Below, piece after piece: positions 16,748-26,822 of a stretch of DNA of 64,000 bases. A model generated the notes under the pieces. It did not search any database. It saw nothing but the letters and a program-made list of their open reading frames with translations, and was not told the DNA's origin. The stretch lies in NCBI RefSeq assembly GCF_900112165.1, contig NZ_FOKY01000003.1:23201-87200 (forward strand), in the 5' to 3' direction. Source of the stretch: Brevinema andersonii. GTDB taxonomy: Bacteria; Spirochaetota; Brevinematia; Brevinematales; Brevinemataceae. The position numbers were made by a program, and so were the translations under genes. Within the stretch, counting starts at the first letter, position 1. Every line of letters begins with the position of its first letter.

Positions 16748-18622
16748 TTATTCCTTATCTTTATCAATTACCTCTGCATCGATAACATCATCTTCTCGTT
16801 CATCTGATTTATGGGAAGAATTTTGTTGAGCTGCTGCCGCCATTTGCTGATATACTCTAGCTGAAACCGGTTCTAACGCTTTCATAGCCGCTTCAATAGT
16901 ATTCATATCATCGCCTTCGATTGCTTTTTTCAAATCTGCATTCTTTTCTTCCAACTCTTTTTTATCTGTATCTGAAATTTTATCTCCTTCTTCTCTGAGA
17001 AGTTTTTCAATTCCATAAGAAACAGAATTAGCCTGATTTTTTAATTCAATATTCTCTCGCACTTTTTTATCATCTTCTGCATTGACTTCTGCTTCTTTTT
17101 GCATGCGTTCAATTTCATCTGCCGATAACGTGCCCGTAGATTCAATTCTGATTTTCTGTTCCTTGCCAGATCCACTGTCTTTAGCAGAAACATGCAGAAT
17201 TCCGTTAGCATCGATATCAAATGTTACTTCAATTTGAGGAATTCCTCGAGGAGCAGGTTGTATACCTTCCAAATTAAAGTTGCCTAAGGTACGATTATCT
17301 TTAGCCATAGGGCGTTCGCCTTGCAACACTTGAATTGTAACTGCAGTTTGATTATCTGCAGCAGTAGAAAAAATTTGAGACTTAGATGCCGGAATAGTCG
17401 TATTTCTCGGAATTAAAACAGTATTTACATCTCCTAATGTCACAATACCTAAAGAAAGAGGTGTAACATCAAGCAATAAAATATCATTTACTTCTTTATT
17501 TAAAACACCAGCTTGAATAGCTGCCCCCAAAGAAACAACTTCATCAGGATTGACACCTTTAGATGGTTCTTTTCCAAAGAAATTCTTAACTAAATCAACG
17601 ATCAAAGGCATTCTTGTTTGTCCGCCAACCAAAATGATCTCATTAATATCTGATTTGGAAATACCAGCATCTTTTAAAACCTGCTCACAAGGAGAAATAG
17701 AACGTTCTACAATAGGACGAACAATATTCTCTAGTTCGCCGCGAGTCATATTCATTTGAAGGTGTTTGGGACCAGATGCATCAGCTGTAATAAATGGTAA
17801 ATTTATTTGTGTATCAGCTTTGCTGGAAAGTTCTATTTTTGCTTTTTCTGCAGCTTCCTTCAACCGCTGCATTGCCATAGGATCTTTGGATAAATCAATT
17901 CCCGACTCTTTTTGATATGTAGTAATAATATGTTTAATTATAGCATTATCAAGATCATCGCCTCCCAAATGCGTATCACCATTGGTTGCTTTTACTTCAA
18001 AAACGCCATCACCGATCTCTAAGATAGAGATATCAAACGTTCCACCACCAAAATCATATACAGCAACAATTCCTTCCTTATTTTTGTCAAGACCGTAAGC
18101 CAAAGCTGCTGCAGTAGGTTCGTTAATAATACGTTCTACTTCTAAACCAGCGATTGTCCCAGCATCCTTGGTGGATTGGCGTTGTGAATCATTAAAATAT
18201 GCCGGCACTGTAATCACAGCCTTATGGATTTTGCCACCAAGATAAGATTCTGCAGCCTCTTTCAATTTAGTCAAAATGAAAGCACTGATTTGTTCAGGAG
18301 TCTGATCACCAATACGTGTTTGAAATACCACATTATCATGAGGTCCCTTTTTGATTACATAAGGCATATGTTCGTTACTTACTTCTTCAAAACGATGACC
18401 AATAAATCGTTTTGCAGAATAAATAGTATTTTCAGGATTTGTAACCATTTGATTTTTCGCAGGAGCACCAACTAAAATATCTCCTTTCTCGGTAAAAGCC
18501 ACAATAGAAGGCATTGTACGAGCACCTTCTTGGTTTGCAATCACTACAGGTTTACCGTTCTCTATCACAGAAACAACAGAATTTGTTGTTCCCAAATCGA
18601 TCCCTATAATTTTTCCAGACAT
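16748..18622 (-). CDS. dnaK: chaperone DnaK (Hsp70)
   Basis: This 624-residue Hsp70 has the ATPase domain opening [12 protein letters not shown], the phosphate loop [14 protein letters not shown], the adenosine motif [10 protein letters not shown], the linker [13 protein letters not shown], a substrate-binding beta domain and a helical lid. The C-terminal acidic tail ends [13 protein letters not shown], close to the canonical EEV-type ending. AAGGAGATGAAATC lies in front of the ATG, with grpE 26 bases upstream. It folds nascent and stress-denatured proteins in the cytoplasm with GrpE and DnaJ. No CIRCE operator was found near the operon promoter and no hrcA gene precedes grpE. Confidence 0.96.
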   Translation of the reverse strand: MSGKIIGIDLGTTNSVVSVIENGKPVVIANQEGARTMPSIVAFTEKGDILVGAPAKNQMVTNPENTIYSAKRFIGHRFEEVSNEHMPYVIKKGPHDNVVFQTRIGDQTPEQISAFILTKLKEAAESYLGGKIHKAVITVPAYFNDSQRQSTKDAGTIAGLEVERIINEPTAAALAYGLDKNKEGIVAVYDFGGGTFDISILEIGDGVFEVKATNGDTHLGGDDLDNAIIKHIITTYQKESGIDLSKDPMAMQRLKEAAEKAKIELSSKADTQINLPFITADASGPKHLQMNMTRGELENIVRPIVERSISPCEQVLKDAGISKSDINEIILVGGQTRMPLIVDLVKNFFGKEPSKGVNPDEVVSLGAAIQAGVLNKEVNDILLLDVTPLSLGIVTLGDVNTVLIPRNTTIPASKSQIFSTAADNQTAVTIQVLQGERPMAKDNRTLGNFNLEGIQPAPRGIPQIEVTFDIDANGILHVSAKDSGSGKEQKIRIESTGTLSADEIERMQKEAEVNAEDDKKVRENIELKNQANSVSYGIEKLLREEGDKISDTDKKELEEKNADLKKAIEGDDMNTIEAAMKALEPVSARVYQQMAAAAQQNSSHKSDEREDDVIDAEVIDKDKE

Positions 18623-18648
18623 GATTTCATCTCCTTGATAAATTTTTA

Positions 18649-19209
18649 TTATTGTTGTTTTTTCTTAGCAACTTTTACTTTAGCGCTTCTCAGGACAACG
18701 CCACCTAATTTTCTTCCTGTTTCGAAAACTTCAGTTACAGTCATTGGATGTTGTCCATCATCCGTTTCTTCGATCATTAGTGCCTCGCTTACTTGAGGAT
18801 CAAATTCATCTCCCACTTGAATTTCTATTTTTTCTAGTCCAGTATTCTTAAGTATATCTTCAAACTGAGCTAACACTATAGAAATGCCTTGCTTTAAGGA
18901 TTCAAGATTATCAGATGAATCAGCAGCTTTCAAGCTTCGTTCTAAATTATCAACTACAGGAAGTAAATTTTCTATCAAACCGCGGACAGCATACTTTTGG
19001 AATTCTTCTTTTTCTTTTTGTATACGTTTTCTATAATTATCAGTTTCTGCAGAAAGACGCAAATATGCTTCTTTAAGCTCTTGTTTTTCCTTCTCTAAAA
19101 TACTTAAAAGATCTGTATCTTCTTGTTCTGAAATACTTTCTGATGTTTGTTCTTCTGGTTGTGCTGATGATCCGTTATTTTCTTCAATAATATTTTCTTG
19201 TTCGGGCAC
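18649..19209 (-). CDS. grpE: nucleotide exchange factor GrpE
   Basis: This 186-residue protein has an acidic disordered N-terminus, then a long coiled coil ([19 protein letters not shown] through [12 protein letters not shown]). The GrpE beta domain ends with a family-typical [22 protein letters not shown]. It releases ADP from DnaK. The start is GTG at 19209, with GAGGAGG five bases upstream. It heads the leftward heat-shock operon behind a TTGTCA/TATATT promoter. In many bacteria hrcA comes first; here the upstream neighbour is a divergent HEAT-repeat gene. Confidence 0.93.
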   Translation of the reverse strand: MPEQENIIEENNGSSAQPEEQTSESISEQEDTDLLSILEKEKQELKEAYLRLSAETDNYRKRIQKEKEEFQKYAVRGLIENLLPVVDNLERSLKAADSSDNLESLKQGISIVLAQFEDILKNTGLEKIEIQVGDEFDPQVSEALMIEETDDGQHPMTVTEVFETGRKLGGVVLRSAKVKVAKKKQQ

Positions 19210-19242
19210 AAATGCCTCCTCAAAAATTTTCCTTTCATCAAA

Positions 19243-19271
19243 AATATAGCAATTCTTATGCCAATTGACAA
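19243..19271 (-). promoter_or_regulatory. promoter of grpE-dnaK
   Basis: On the minus strand, TTGTCA (19266-19271) and TATATT (19243-19248) are 17 bases apart, a vegetative sigma70 pattern rather than a sigma32 one. No TTAGCACTC-type CIRCE inverted repeat overlaps it, so heat control, if any, is by another route. Confidence 0.65.
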
Positions 19272-19346
19272 ATTTATTTATAATATCATCACCTTAATGA
19301 AAAATATTCCGATATTTCTATTAAGATTTCTATTGAGGTGAATAAG

Positions 19347-20324
19347 ATGATACAAATTATTTTTATTTTTTTGCTATTTCCAATAACAATTTTTACACAA
19401 ACTAATGCTGACAATACTACCGCAACAAATAATAGTAAACAAACTCAGCTAGACCAATGGAAAGAAACATTAAACTTTGGAATTTCTACTCAAAGATTAA
19501 ACACCGTTAAACAGATCCGTTCCTCTAAAGCGACAAATAGTATAGAAATATTACAAGAACAATTTCTCAAAGACGATAATCGGACCGTAAAGGAAGAAAT
19601 AATCTATACATTCATCGATTTAACTAACGATAATTCTGAATTTTGGAAAAAAGTTTTCAGTAAGGAAAAAGATTTAATTGTACTTCAACGCGCAGCTTTT
19701 GCGATAGAAAAATTAAAAATTGGATCAGCAGGACCTGAAATTTTTTCTAATTTAAGTATCCAACTCTCTAACACTGAAGCAATACGCTTCAATGCTTCAG
19801 CTGTAAGAGCTCTAGGAGAAATAAAATTTCAAGAAGCATTGCCAATTATCATTGAAATAGCAACAAATAAAGATCTTCATCAAGATCTAAGAGGTTCGGC
19901 TGTTGTAGCTGTTGGTATGTATCAAGATGCAGCACAAATCCCATTACTTGAAAGCATTCTTACAGATAGTTTTGAATCTCAATTCATCAGACGTTATGCC
20001 GCCTTAGGTATAGGACGTACAGAAAGCACAAATGCTGTTGCTATTCTTAGTCCTATTGCCGTGAATGAAAAAGAAGCTCAATCGGTTCGCTTGAATGCTG
20101 TTTCCGGATTAGGATATATTGCTAACGATGAAACCATTACCATTATGGAACAACTCACCAAAAGTGATGACACAGCTTTAAGAACTGAAGCTATTAAAAG
20201 TTTAGGAAAAATGAAAGCAACAAATGCACAAGAAATACTAAAATATAAAGCAATGAAAGATCCCGAAGCTATTGTACGCAGAGAAGCCAAAAAAGCTCTT
20301 CAGGAAATGGGAATTAATTTATAG
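19347..20324 (+). CDS. secreted HEAT-repeat protein
   Basis: This protein of about 325 residues has a Sec signal peptide (MIQIIFIFLLFPITIFTQ). About seven HEAT/PBS-lyase-like helical repeats follow, recognisable by recurring units such as SAVRALGEIKFQEALPII, GSAVVAVGMYQDAAQIPLL and EAIKSLGKMKATNAQEIL. Such solenoids bind partner proteins; no catalytic residues are seen. It is probably periplasmic, with unknown partners. The ATG at 19347 is chosen over the GTG at 19338 because GAGGTG, which includes that GTG, sits six bases before it. It is transcribed divergently from grpE, and rlmN follows with its own promoter. Confidence 0.8.
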   Translation: MIQIIFIFLLFPITIFTQTNADNTTATNNSKQTQLDQWKETLNFGISTQRLNTVKQIRSSKATNSIEILQEQFLKDDNRTVKEEIIYTFIDLTNDNSEFWKKVFSKEKDLIVLQRAAFAIEKLKIGSAGPEIFSNLSIQLSNTEAIRFNASAVRALGEIKFQEALPIIIEIATNKDLHQDLRGSAVVAVGMYQDAAQIPLLESILTDSFESQFIRRYAALGIGRTESTNAVAILSPIAVNEKEAQSVRLNAVSGLGYIANDETITIMEQLTKSDDTALRTEAIKSLGKMKATNAQEILKYKAMKDPEAIVRREAKKALQEMGINL

Positions 20325-20340
20325 TATCATTTAAAAATTC

Positions 20341-20369
20341 TTTACAAAAAGGCAACAGTATAGTATACT
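20341..20369 (+). promoter_or_regulatory. promoter of rlmN-trpS
   Basis: TTTACA (20341-20346) and TATACT (20364-20369) are 17 bases apart. The predicted start near 20376 gives a leader of about 20 bases before the rlmN ATG at 20397. Confidence 0.75.
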
Positions 20370-20396
20370 ATTTATATTTTATATATAGGTATTATT

Positions 20397-21461
20397 ATGC
20401 AGTCATCTGTTTTACGACATAATTTAAAAGAGCTTCAAGATATATTAATTGCTTTATCCTACCCTCGTCATAAAGCTGGAAGTATTTTCAAATGGATTTA
20501 CAAGAAAAGCATTTTTGATTTTGAACAAATGACAGATCTTTCTAAATCAGAACGTCAAAATCTCAAAGAACAATTCAATATTCTTGTACTTCAAACAATT
20601 GTTATTAATGAATCTCAAGATGGCACTTTAAAATTTCTTTTCAAAGCTCAAGATGGAGCTCGAATCGAAAGTGTCATGATTCATAATGAAGGTGATTCTC
20701 GTTATACTATTTGCGTTTCTTCCCAAGTTGGATGTGCACTTCGTTGTTCTTTTTGTGCAACAGGTCAATTAGGATTTTCACGACACCTCTCAAGAGAAGA
20801 AATAATTTCACAAGTTCTATTAGTAGATGCTGAAATAAAAAAACGTTATAAACTTGATCCTTACTCGCGAGCCCTTGATAATATTGTATTTATGGGCATG
20901 GGAGAACCAATGCTGAATTACGAGGAAGTTCTCAAGTCTATTGAAATTCTTAATAATCAAGCTGGTTTTGATATTGGTACAAGAAGAATCACTATATCAA
21001 CTGCAGGAATTATCAACGGTATAGAAAAATTTATTCAAGCTCCTGGTCAAATTAGATTAGCATTATCTCTACACGCTGCAAATCACGAAAAACGAAAAAA
21101 TATTATGCCGATTGCTCGTAAAGAAAATACAAGACAAGTACTTGATATTATAAGATTATATCAAAAAGAAACAGGTCGGCGTATTACTATTGAATATATC
21201 TTAATCGAAGGATTTAATGATTCTGAAAAGGATGTCCTTGCACTTAAACATGAGTTAACAAATATAAAATATAATCTAAATGTTATTCCGTTAAACCCAG
21301 TTGACAATCTTCCTTATGACGCCCCTAGTTTTAGGGGAATTCAAGAATTTACCAAAAAATTGAAACATCATTCTATTCCTTTTGTGCTAAGAACTCCAAA
21401 AGGTCAAGATATTAATGCAGCTTGTGGTCAACTAGCCTTGAAAAATATATCTATGAGGTAA
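20397..21461 (+). CDS. rlmN: dual-specificity 23S rRNA (A2503)/tRNA (A37) C2-methyltransferase
   Basis: This 354-residue radical-SAM enzyme methylates C2 of A2503 in 23S rRNA and A37 in some tRNAs. It has the 4Fe-4S motif CALRCSFCATGQ (CxxxCxxC) near residue 113 and GMGEPMLNYEEV, the SAM-binding glutamate segment. ISTAGIINGIEKF is present, and the C-terminal DINAACGQL holds the second catalytic cysteine that carries the methyl intermediate. The N-terminal RNA-binding domain (RHKAGSIFKWIYKK) is intact. The Shine-Dalgarno is weak (TAGG). trpS starts two bases after its stop. Confidence 0.94.
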   Translation: MQSSVLRHNLKELQDILIALSYPRHKAGSIFKWIYKKSIFDFEQMTDLSKSERQNLKEQFNILVLQTIVINESQDGTLKFLFKAQDGARIESVMIHNEGDSRYTICVSSQVGCALRCSFCATGQLGFSRHLSREEIISQVLLVDAEIKKRYKLDPYSRALDNIVFMGMGEPMLNYEEVLKSIEILNNQAGFDIGTRRITISTAGIINGIEKFIQAPGQIRLALSLHAANHEKRKNIMPIARKENTRQVLDIIRLYQKETGRRITIEYILIEGFNDSEKDVLALKHELTNIKYNLNVIPLNPVDNLPYDAPSFRGIQEFTKKLKHHSIPFVLRTPKGQDINAACGQLALKNISMR

Positions 21462-21463
21462 TC

Positions 21464-22441
21464 ATGAATAAAAAACGTGCATTATCAGGTATCAAGCCTA
21501 CCGGTGATATTCATTTAGGTAATTATTTTGGCGCTTTTCAAGAATTCTTAGCATTACAAAACAATAAAAATATTGAAAATTTATATTTTATTGCCGATTA
21601 TCATGCTTTAAATGAAATTCCGGATCCTAAATTATTAAAAGAACGAACTATTAATATTTTTAAAGCATTTATAGCATTAGGATTAGATCCAGAAAAAAGT
21701 ATTATTTTTGTTCAGAGTGATGTTCCTGAACATACAGAACTTTGCTGGCTTCTATCAGGAGTGACCCCCATGGGACTTTTAGAACGCGCCCATGCATACA
21801 AAGATGCTATCACTAAACAAAAAAACGTTAATATGGGATTATTTAATTACCCTTTGCTGCAAGCTGCAGATATTCTGATTTATGATGCTGATTTAGTACC
21901 GGTTGGTGCCGATCAAAAGCAACATGTAGAAATCACACGAGATATTGCGGAAAAATTCAATCGGGAATATGGTGATATTTTTACTATACCTGAACCTTTA
22001 ATACAAAATGCTGTTGCTATTGTACCAGGTACCGATGGACAAAAAATGAGTAAATCAAAAAATAATACTATTCCAATTTTTGCTTCAGAAAAAGAAATAA
22101 AAAAAAGTATTATGAATATTACTACAGATTCTACTCCTCTAGAAAATCCCAAAGATCCTAATAATTGCTCCATTTTTCTTTTATACAAAATGTTTGCCTC
22201 TTCAGAGCAAATAGAAAAAATGAGGCAGAATTATTTAAATGGTGGATATGGGTATGGGCATGCAAAAACAGAGTTATTCGAAATTATTATGCATTGCTTC
22301 GAATCAGCACGAAAAAAAATGTTGGAATTAAACTCTTCTCCTGATGAAGTTTTTCATTTAATGAAATTAGGAGCCGAAAAAGCTAGAATTATCGCCCACT
22401 CTAAGATAGACAAAGTTAAAAAAGTTATGGGACTAGGATAG
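21464..22441 (+). CDS. trpS: tryptophanyl-tRNA synthetase
   Basis: This 325-residue class Ic synthetase charges tRNA-Trp. It has the HIGH-type motif GDIHLGNYFG near residue 16 and the KMSKS loop (GQKMSKSKNN) near 190, with SGVTPMGLLERAHAYKDA and LVPVGADQKQHVE between them. The length is normal for bacterial TrpRS. The ATG at 21464 is selected because ATGAGG overlaps the end of rlmN just ahead of it; a longer frame reaching into rlmN is not needed. A membrane protein gene follows after four bases. Confidence 0.94.
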   Translation: MNKKRALSGIKPTGDIHLGNYFGAFQEFLALQNNKNIENLYFIADYHALNEIPDPKLLKERTINIFKAFIALGLDPEKSIIFVQSDVPEHTELCWLLSGVTPMGLLERAHAYKDAITKQKNVNMGLFNYPLLQAADILIYDADLVPVGADQKQHVEITRDIAEKFNREYGDIFTIPEPLIQNAVAIVPGTDGQKMSKSKNNTIPIFASEKEIKKSIMNITTDSTPLENPKDPNNCSIFLLYKMFASSEQIEKMRQNYLNGGYGYGHAKTELFEIIMHCFESARKKMLELNSSPDEVFHLMKLGAEKARIIAHSKIDKVKKVMGLG

Positions 22442-22445
22442 AATT

Positions 22446-24011
22446 ATGGTTAATTCTTCTCACTCTTCACTACAAAAAATCAGTTCTTTTCTATCACTAG
22501 CTATACCAATATGTACTGCTTTATGGTTTACTTTACTATGTTATGCTGGTTACCTATCACCCAATAATACAGGACAACTTCCTCAGAATATTCGAATATT
22601 GCATTTAATAAGCCTAATTTTTAGGCAAGACTATTTTTATTTTCCTTTGTCTCTCACTAGGTTAATTGCTCCTCCTTATGGAATTCCACTATCATTAACT
22701 GATACCATACCATTAGGAGCCCTTATTTTTAAAATCTTCGAGATGAATGATATGCAATATTTTGGCATATGGATTATTCTATCAGTATTACTTACTACTT
22801 TTTTTGCGTACCGCATTTGTCGTGAAATTTGTTCTGACCTTTTATCCACAACACTAACTACACTTTTATTTATTTCTATGCCATTTTTTTGGTATCATAC
22901 TTTTTTTCATCCATGGCTTGCAGGACAATGGACAATTCTTTGGGGATTATCATTATTTTTTCAAAAACGCAGTTACTTATCCATTGAATGGTATGGAATT
23001 ATCGTTATTTCAGCTTTTATTCATCCCTATTTTATTTTTATTAACTTTTTTATCATGATAGCAGATACCGTACGTCTTTATCTTTACGAACATCAAATTT
23101 CTGTAATGCAAGCTGCTAATTTTTTTGCTTATTCATTAGGGATTTGTATCGGATCATTAAGCATCATTGGGATGTTTTACCTTCCTAGTTTTTCCGTTCC
23201 TAAATTGCCTATTGCACCTATACAACCAAGTTTATTTATCATGCCCAATATTATTAATATAACACAACAATATAATATTTCGTACATTTATCCCGGATTA
23301 GGAATTATAATTGGTTTGTTAGTATTTTTGATTACATTTTCTATTTATCCCCAGATTAATCATATAAAAAAGTATACCCCCATTTTTTTTTCAGTTTTTA
23401 TATTTTTTTTATGCTCTATTGCTGGTGGTGTAAGTTCCTATAATAAAACTTTCAAGATATATAACAATGCGTGGATAGAAAATAGAATATTATTACTACT
23501 TACATCTGGTCCTCGATTTATATTTCCATTACTATGGATGATACCTATCATGATTGCTCATACAGCAGAATTTTTATATCTAAGAAAAAAATTTTTATGT
23601 ATTATTTATTTATTTTGTTTACTTAGTATACAATTTTTTACTGTCAAACTATCATTTAATTACGAATACTCTGTTTATGTGCCTCTTTCTCAAGAAATTG
23701 AACAGTTTTTAAATGAAACATCTCATATTATATGGATTGGTACAGAATCACTAGATGATATCCCACAATTTGAACAAATTGCGTCCTATGCATTACACTA
23801 CAAAAAAACAATCAATTTATCCCCTGTTTTAAGATATCCTAGTTATTATTTAGAATCTCTAGAAAAAGAAACTATGCAATTTTTATCACAAAGTTTTATG
23901 GACAATACTACTTATATTATTCCCCAAAATTTAACTATACCTTTCAATTTATCTCAATTTGGAAAACTTATTCCCTTTGAAGATGTGATTTTTTTTAAAC
24001 CAGATAATTAG
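22446..24011 (+). CDS. multi-pass membrane protein, DUF6311-like
   Basis: This 521-residue integral membrane protein has about ten hydrophobic helices. An early extracytoplasmic loop reads RLIAPPYGIPLSLTDTIPL, and a later stretch is HPWLAGQWTILWGLSLFF. The GIP-x-S-x-TDTIPL loop recalls DUF6311 and other GT-C-like proteins of lipid-linked glycan pathways; this is a pattern match from memory only. The last 120 residues form a soluble domain (QFLNETSHIIWIGTESLDDIPQF). It follows trpS by four bases, probably by chance co-transcription. The 257 bases after it, up to clpC, are AT-rich with no gene; they hold two TTATAACT/TTATAAT-type palindromes about 60 bases apart. Confidence 0.65.
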   Translation: MVNSSHSSLQKISSFLSLAIPICTALWFTLLCYAGYLSPNNTGQLPQNIRILHLISLIFRQDYFYFPLSLTRLIAPPYGIPLSLTDTIPLGALIFKIFEMNDMQYFGIWIILSVLLTTFFAYRICREICSDLLSTTLTTLLFISMPFFWYHTFFHPWLAGQWTILWGLSLFFQKRSYLSIEWYGIIVISAFIHPYFIFINFFIMIADTVRLYLYEHQISVMQAANFFAYSLGICIGSLSIIGMFYLPSFSVPKLPIAPIQPSLFIMPNIINITQQYNISYIYPGLGIIIGLLVFLITFSIYPQINHIKKYTPIFFSVFIFFLCSIAGGVSSYNKTFKIYNNAWIENRILLLLTSGPRFIFPLLWMIPIMIAHTAEFLYLRKKFLCIIYLFCLLSIQFFTVKLSFNYEYSVYVPLSQEIEQFLNETSHIIWIGTESLDDIPQFEQIASYALHYKKTINLSPVLRYPSYYLESLEKETMQFLSQSFMDNTTYIIPQNLTIPFNLSQFGKLIPFEDVIFFKPDN

Positions 24012-24268
24012 TTGATTATTTAAATATAATATTCTATACTAAATTATAAACTCTTATAAAAAGTTACAATTTTATATCCATATTCACAGAGTTATAACTT
24101 ATCAGTTTTATTTTTATGCTATTATTTGCGATACTAACTTATTAGTTATAATACTTTCTCACACTTCCTTAAATTAGAAAAAAGCAAAAGAATTTAAAAA
24201 AATATCCGACTAATAGAATAAACTTGTTCCCTAATAAATAAAAATAATAAAATAAGAAGGAAGAATTT

Positions 24269-26791
24269 ATGTATGATTTTACAGGCTTTACTCATAGGGC
24301 TCAACGTGTTGTATCTATCCTAGCTCAACAAGAAGCACGACGTTTATTTGGTGAAGAACTTACTCCGGAACATATATTTTTAGGCATCCTGAGGGAATCA
24401 GAAGGTTCAGCGGTACGTACCTTGCAAAATCTGGGTCTCAATATCGAAGAACTGCAAATGGCTGTAGAATTTGCTTTAAGAGGCCAAGGTAGTGATACTC
24501 TAACATTAGGTGGTATTCCTATTTCAAAAAGAGTCCATCAAGTAATTGAAATTGCACGACAAGAAGCTAAATTAATTGGACATAATTATATTGGTACAGA
24601 ACACCTCCTTTTAGGGATTTACAATGAAAATAATTCAAATGCTATTGTACCTTTTATCATTGAAAATCATGGAATTGATATCCATCAGTTAAGAAATGCC
24701 GTTATTAGCATTGTTGGTTATGGAGAATTGCGCACTTGGAACAAAAAGAAAAAACAAATCAAAACCCCTTTTTTGGACAAGTTTTGTCGAAATGTAACTA
24801 ATGAAGCAGCAGAAGGTAAATTAGATCCTGTTGTAGGCCGTAAAAAAGAAATTAACCGCGTAATGCAAATTCTATGCCGCCGCACAAAAAATAATCCAAT
24901 TCTTATCGGAGAACCAGGAGTTGGAAAAACATCGATTATTGAAGGAATTTCTCAACTAATTGTATCGAATTCCGTTCCAGAAATGCTCATTGGAAAGAAA
25001 ATTCTACTTTTAGACATGGGAGCTTTAGTTGCGGGAACAAAATACCGAGGCGAATTTGAGGAACGTTTAAAAAATCTTATGCAAGAAGCTGAAAAAGATA
25101 AAGATGTAATTCTTTTTATTGATGAAATCCATACTATTTTAGGAGCAGGTAATGCAGAAGGTGCTCTAGACGCTTCCAATATGCTTAAACCAGCCTTGGC
25201 ACGTGGATTAATTCGAACAATAGGAGCAACAACATTTGACGAATATAAAAAGCGTATTGAAAAAGATAAAGCCTTAGTAAGAAGATTTCAAGTTGTTCGT
25301 ATTGATGAACCTTCCTTAGAAGAAACAATTACTATTCTAACACGCCTAAAAAATAAATATGAAGAATTCCATAATGTCAATTTTACACCACAAGCTCTTA
25401 AAACCATCGTACAGTTAGCTTCACGTTACATGATGGATCGGTATTTTCCAGATAAGGCTATTGATATTATGGATGAAGCAGGTGCTCAAGCATCAAGTAT
25501 TTTATCCGATAAGCCAGATCAACTAGCAGAATTAGAATTGGAATTATCTCGCTTGGAAAATTTAAAAAACGATTTAGTAAAAAAACAGCAATATGAAAAT
25601 GCAGCAGAACTAAGAGATACTCTAAGAGAAAAACGTGAAGAATTAGCATCCTTACGTGAGCAGTGGCTATCAGACACTAAAAAAGAAGAAATTATTATCG
25701 ATAGCAATGAAATCTATAAAGTAATTTCTAAAATGACAGATATTCCCATACAGCAATTACACGTTGATGGCGAATATACGCGTTTTCTGGAGTTAGAAAA
25801 CATACTGACTGAAAGTGTAAAAGGACAGCCGCATGCTATTAAAGCTATTAGTCAAGCTGTTAAGAAAAATATTGTTGGAATTAGAGATTTTAATAAACCA
25901 TTAGGTAGTTTTATATTTTTAGGACCGACTGGGGTAGGAAAAACTGAATTAGCAAAAGCAATTACTAAATTTTTATTTGGCACAGAAGATGCTCTAGTAC
26001 GCATTGATATGAGTGAATTTATGGAAAAGCATAACTCATCAAGATTATTAGGAGCACCTCCAGGATATGTAGGCTATGAAAATGGAGGCGAACTTACCGA
26101 AAAAATTAAACGTCACCCCTATTCTGTTGTACTTTTTGATGAAATAGAAAAAGCCAATCCCGATATATTCAATATGTTTCTTCAAATACTAGATGAAGGA
26201 CACATTACAGATTCACTAGGTGAAAAAATTAGTTTCAAAAATACATTGATTATCTTTACTTCTAATTTAGGCACACAGCGTTTAACTCAGAAATCCTCCT
26301 TGGGCTTTTCTGAATTCCAAACAGAATATGAAAAACGAAAAGAAATGGTATTATCTGATCTAAAAAATTATTTTCGTCCTGAATTTTTAAACCGCATTGA
26401 TGAAACTATTATTTTTAATCCTCTCGATGAAGATATGTTAATTTCAATTTGTGAACGTATGATTTATGAATTAAACGAACAAATTAAACCTCAAGGCATT
26501 AAATTTGATATAACAAAAGATGTGATTCATTACCTCACGAAACAAGGATTTGATAAAAAATATGGAGCTCGTTCACTACGTAGAAGTATTACAAAATATA
26601 TTGAAATTCCAGCATCGGAACTGATTTTACAAAATGGAAAACCTCACAATCCAGAAATAGAAATCTTGACAATTAGGGTTAATCTGGATAAAGATCAGCT
26701 AAATTTTCAAATAAAACATCATCCACTAATAGAATTAACAAATAATTCTGCAAAAAAAAGAAATTCTAGAAAAATAATACAAAACAATTAA
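24269..26791 (+). CDS. clpC: ATP-dependent Clp protease ATPase subunit ClpC
   Basis: This 840-residue HSP100 unfoldase has two N-terminal Clp repeats ([27 protein letters not shown]). The first AAA+ domain has Walker [10 protein letters not shown] and Walker [10 protein letters not shown] short middle domain with a UVR-like helix ([19 protein letters not shown]) separates this from the second AAA+ domain ([22 protein letters not shown]). The M-domain length marks ClpC rather than ClpB or ClpA. It feeds substrates to ClpP, encoded at 61.3 kb, and in Firmicutes works with McsA/McsB, whose homologues lie at 10.8 kb. AGAAGGAAG precedes the ATG. A terminator overlaps the stop codon. Confidence 0.94.
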   Translation: MYDFTGFTHRAQRVVSILAQQEARRLFGEELTPEHIFLGILRESEGSAVRTLQNLGLNIEELQMAVEFALRGQGSDTLTLGGIPISKRVHQVIEIARQEAKLIGHNYIGTEHLLLGIYNENNSNAIVPFIIENHGIDIHQLRNAVISIVGYGELRTWNKKKKQIKTPFLDKFCRNVTNEAAEGKLDPVVGRKKEINRVMQILCRRTKNNPILIGEPGVGKTSIIEGISQLIVSNSVPEMLIGKKILLLDMGALVAGTKYRGEFEERLKNLMQEAEKDKDVILFIDEIHTILGAGNAEGALDASNMLKPALARGLIRTIGATTFDEYKKRIEKDKALVRRFQVVRIDEPSLEETITILTRLKNKYEEFHNVNFTPQALKTIVQLASRYMMDRYFPDKAIDIMDEAGAQASSILSDKPDQLAELELELSRLENLKNDLVKKQQYENAAELRDTLREKREELASLREQWLSDTKKEEIIIDSNEIYKVISKMTDIPIQQLHVDGEYTRFLELENILTESVKGQPHAIKAISQAVKKNIVGIRDFNKPLGSFIFLGPTGVGKTELAKAITKFLFGTEDALVRIDMSEFMEKHNSSRLLGAPPGYVGYENGGELTEKIKRHPYSVVLFDEIEKANPDIFNMFLQILDEGHITDSLGEKISFKNTLIIFTSNLGTQRLTQKSSLGFSEFQTEYEKRKEMVLSDLKNYFRPEFLNRIDETIIFNPLDEDMLISICERMIYELNEQIKPQGIKFDITKDVIHYLTKQGFDKKYGARSLRRSITKYIEIPASELILQNGKPHNPEIEILTIRVNLDKDQLNFQIKHHPLIELTNNSAKKRNSRKIIQNN

Positions 26792-26813
26792 TAGCTCCTA
26801 TTAAGGAGCTATT
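26790..26813. terminator. intrinsic terminator between clpC and the WG-repeat gene
   Basis: AATAGCTCC and GGAGCTATT form a perfect nine-base stem with a six-base loop, beginning in the clpC stop codon. It is symmetrical enough to serve both convergent genes, but the T tract is short on the plus side (TTCCGTT). Confidence 0.7.
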
Positions 26814-26822
26814 TTCCGTTAT

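Noticed and set aside
24012..24268. Promoter or CtsR operator ahead of clpC
   Set aside because: Several weak TATAAT-like boxes exist, but none has a good -35 partner, and no heptad direct repeats typical of CtsR were found.
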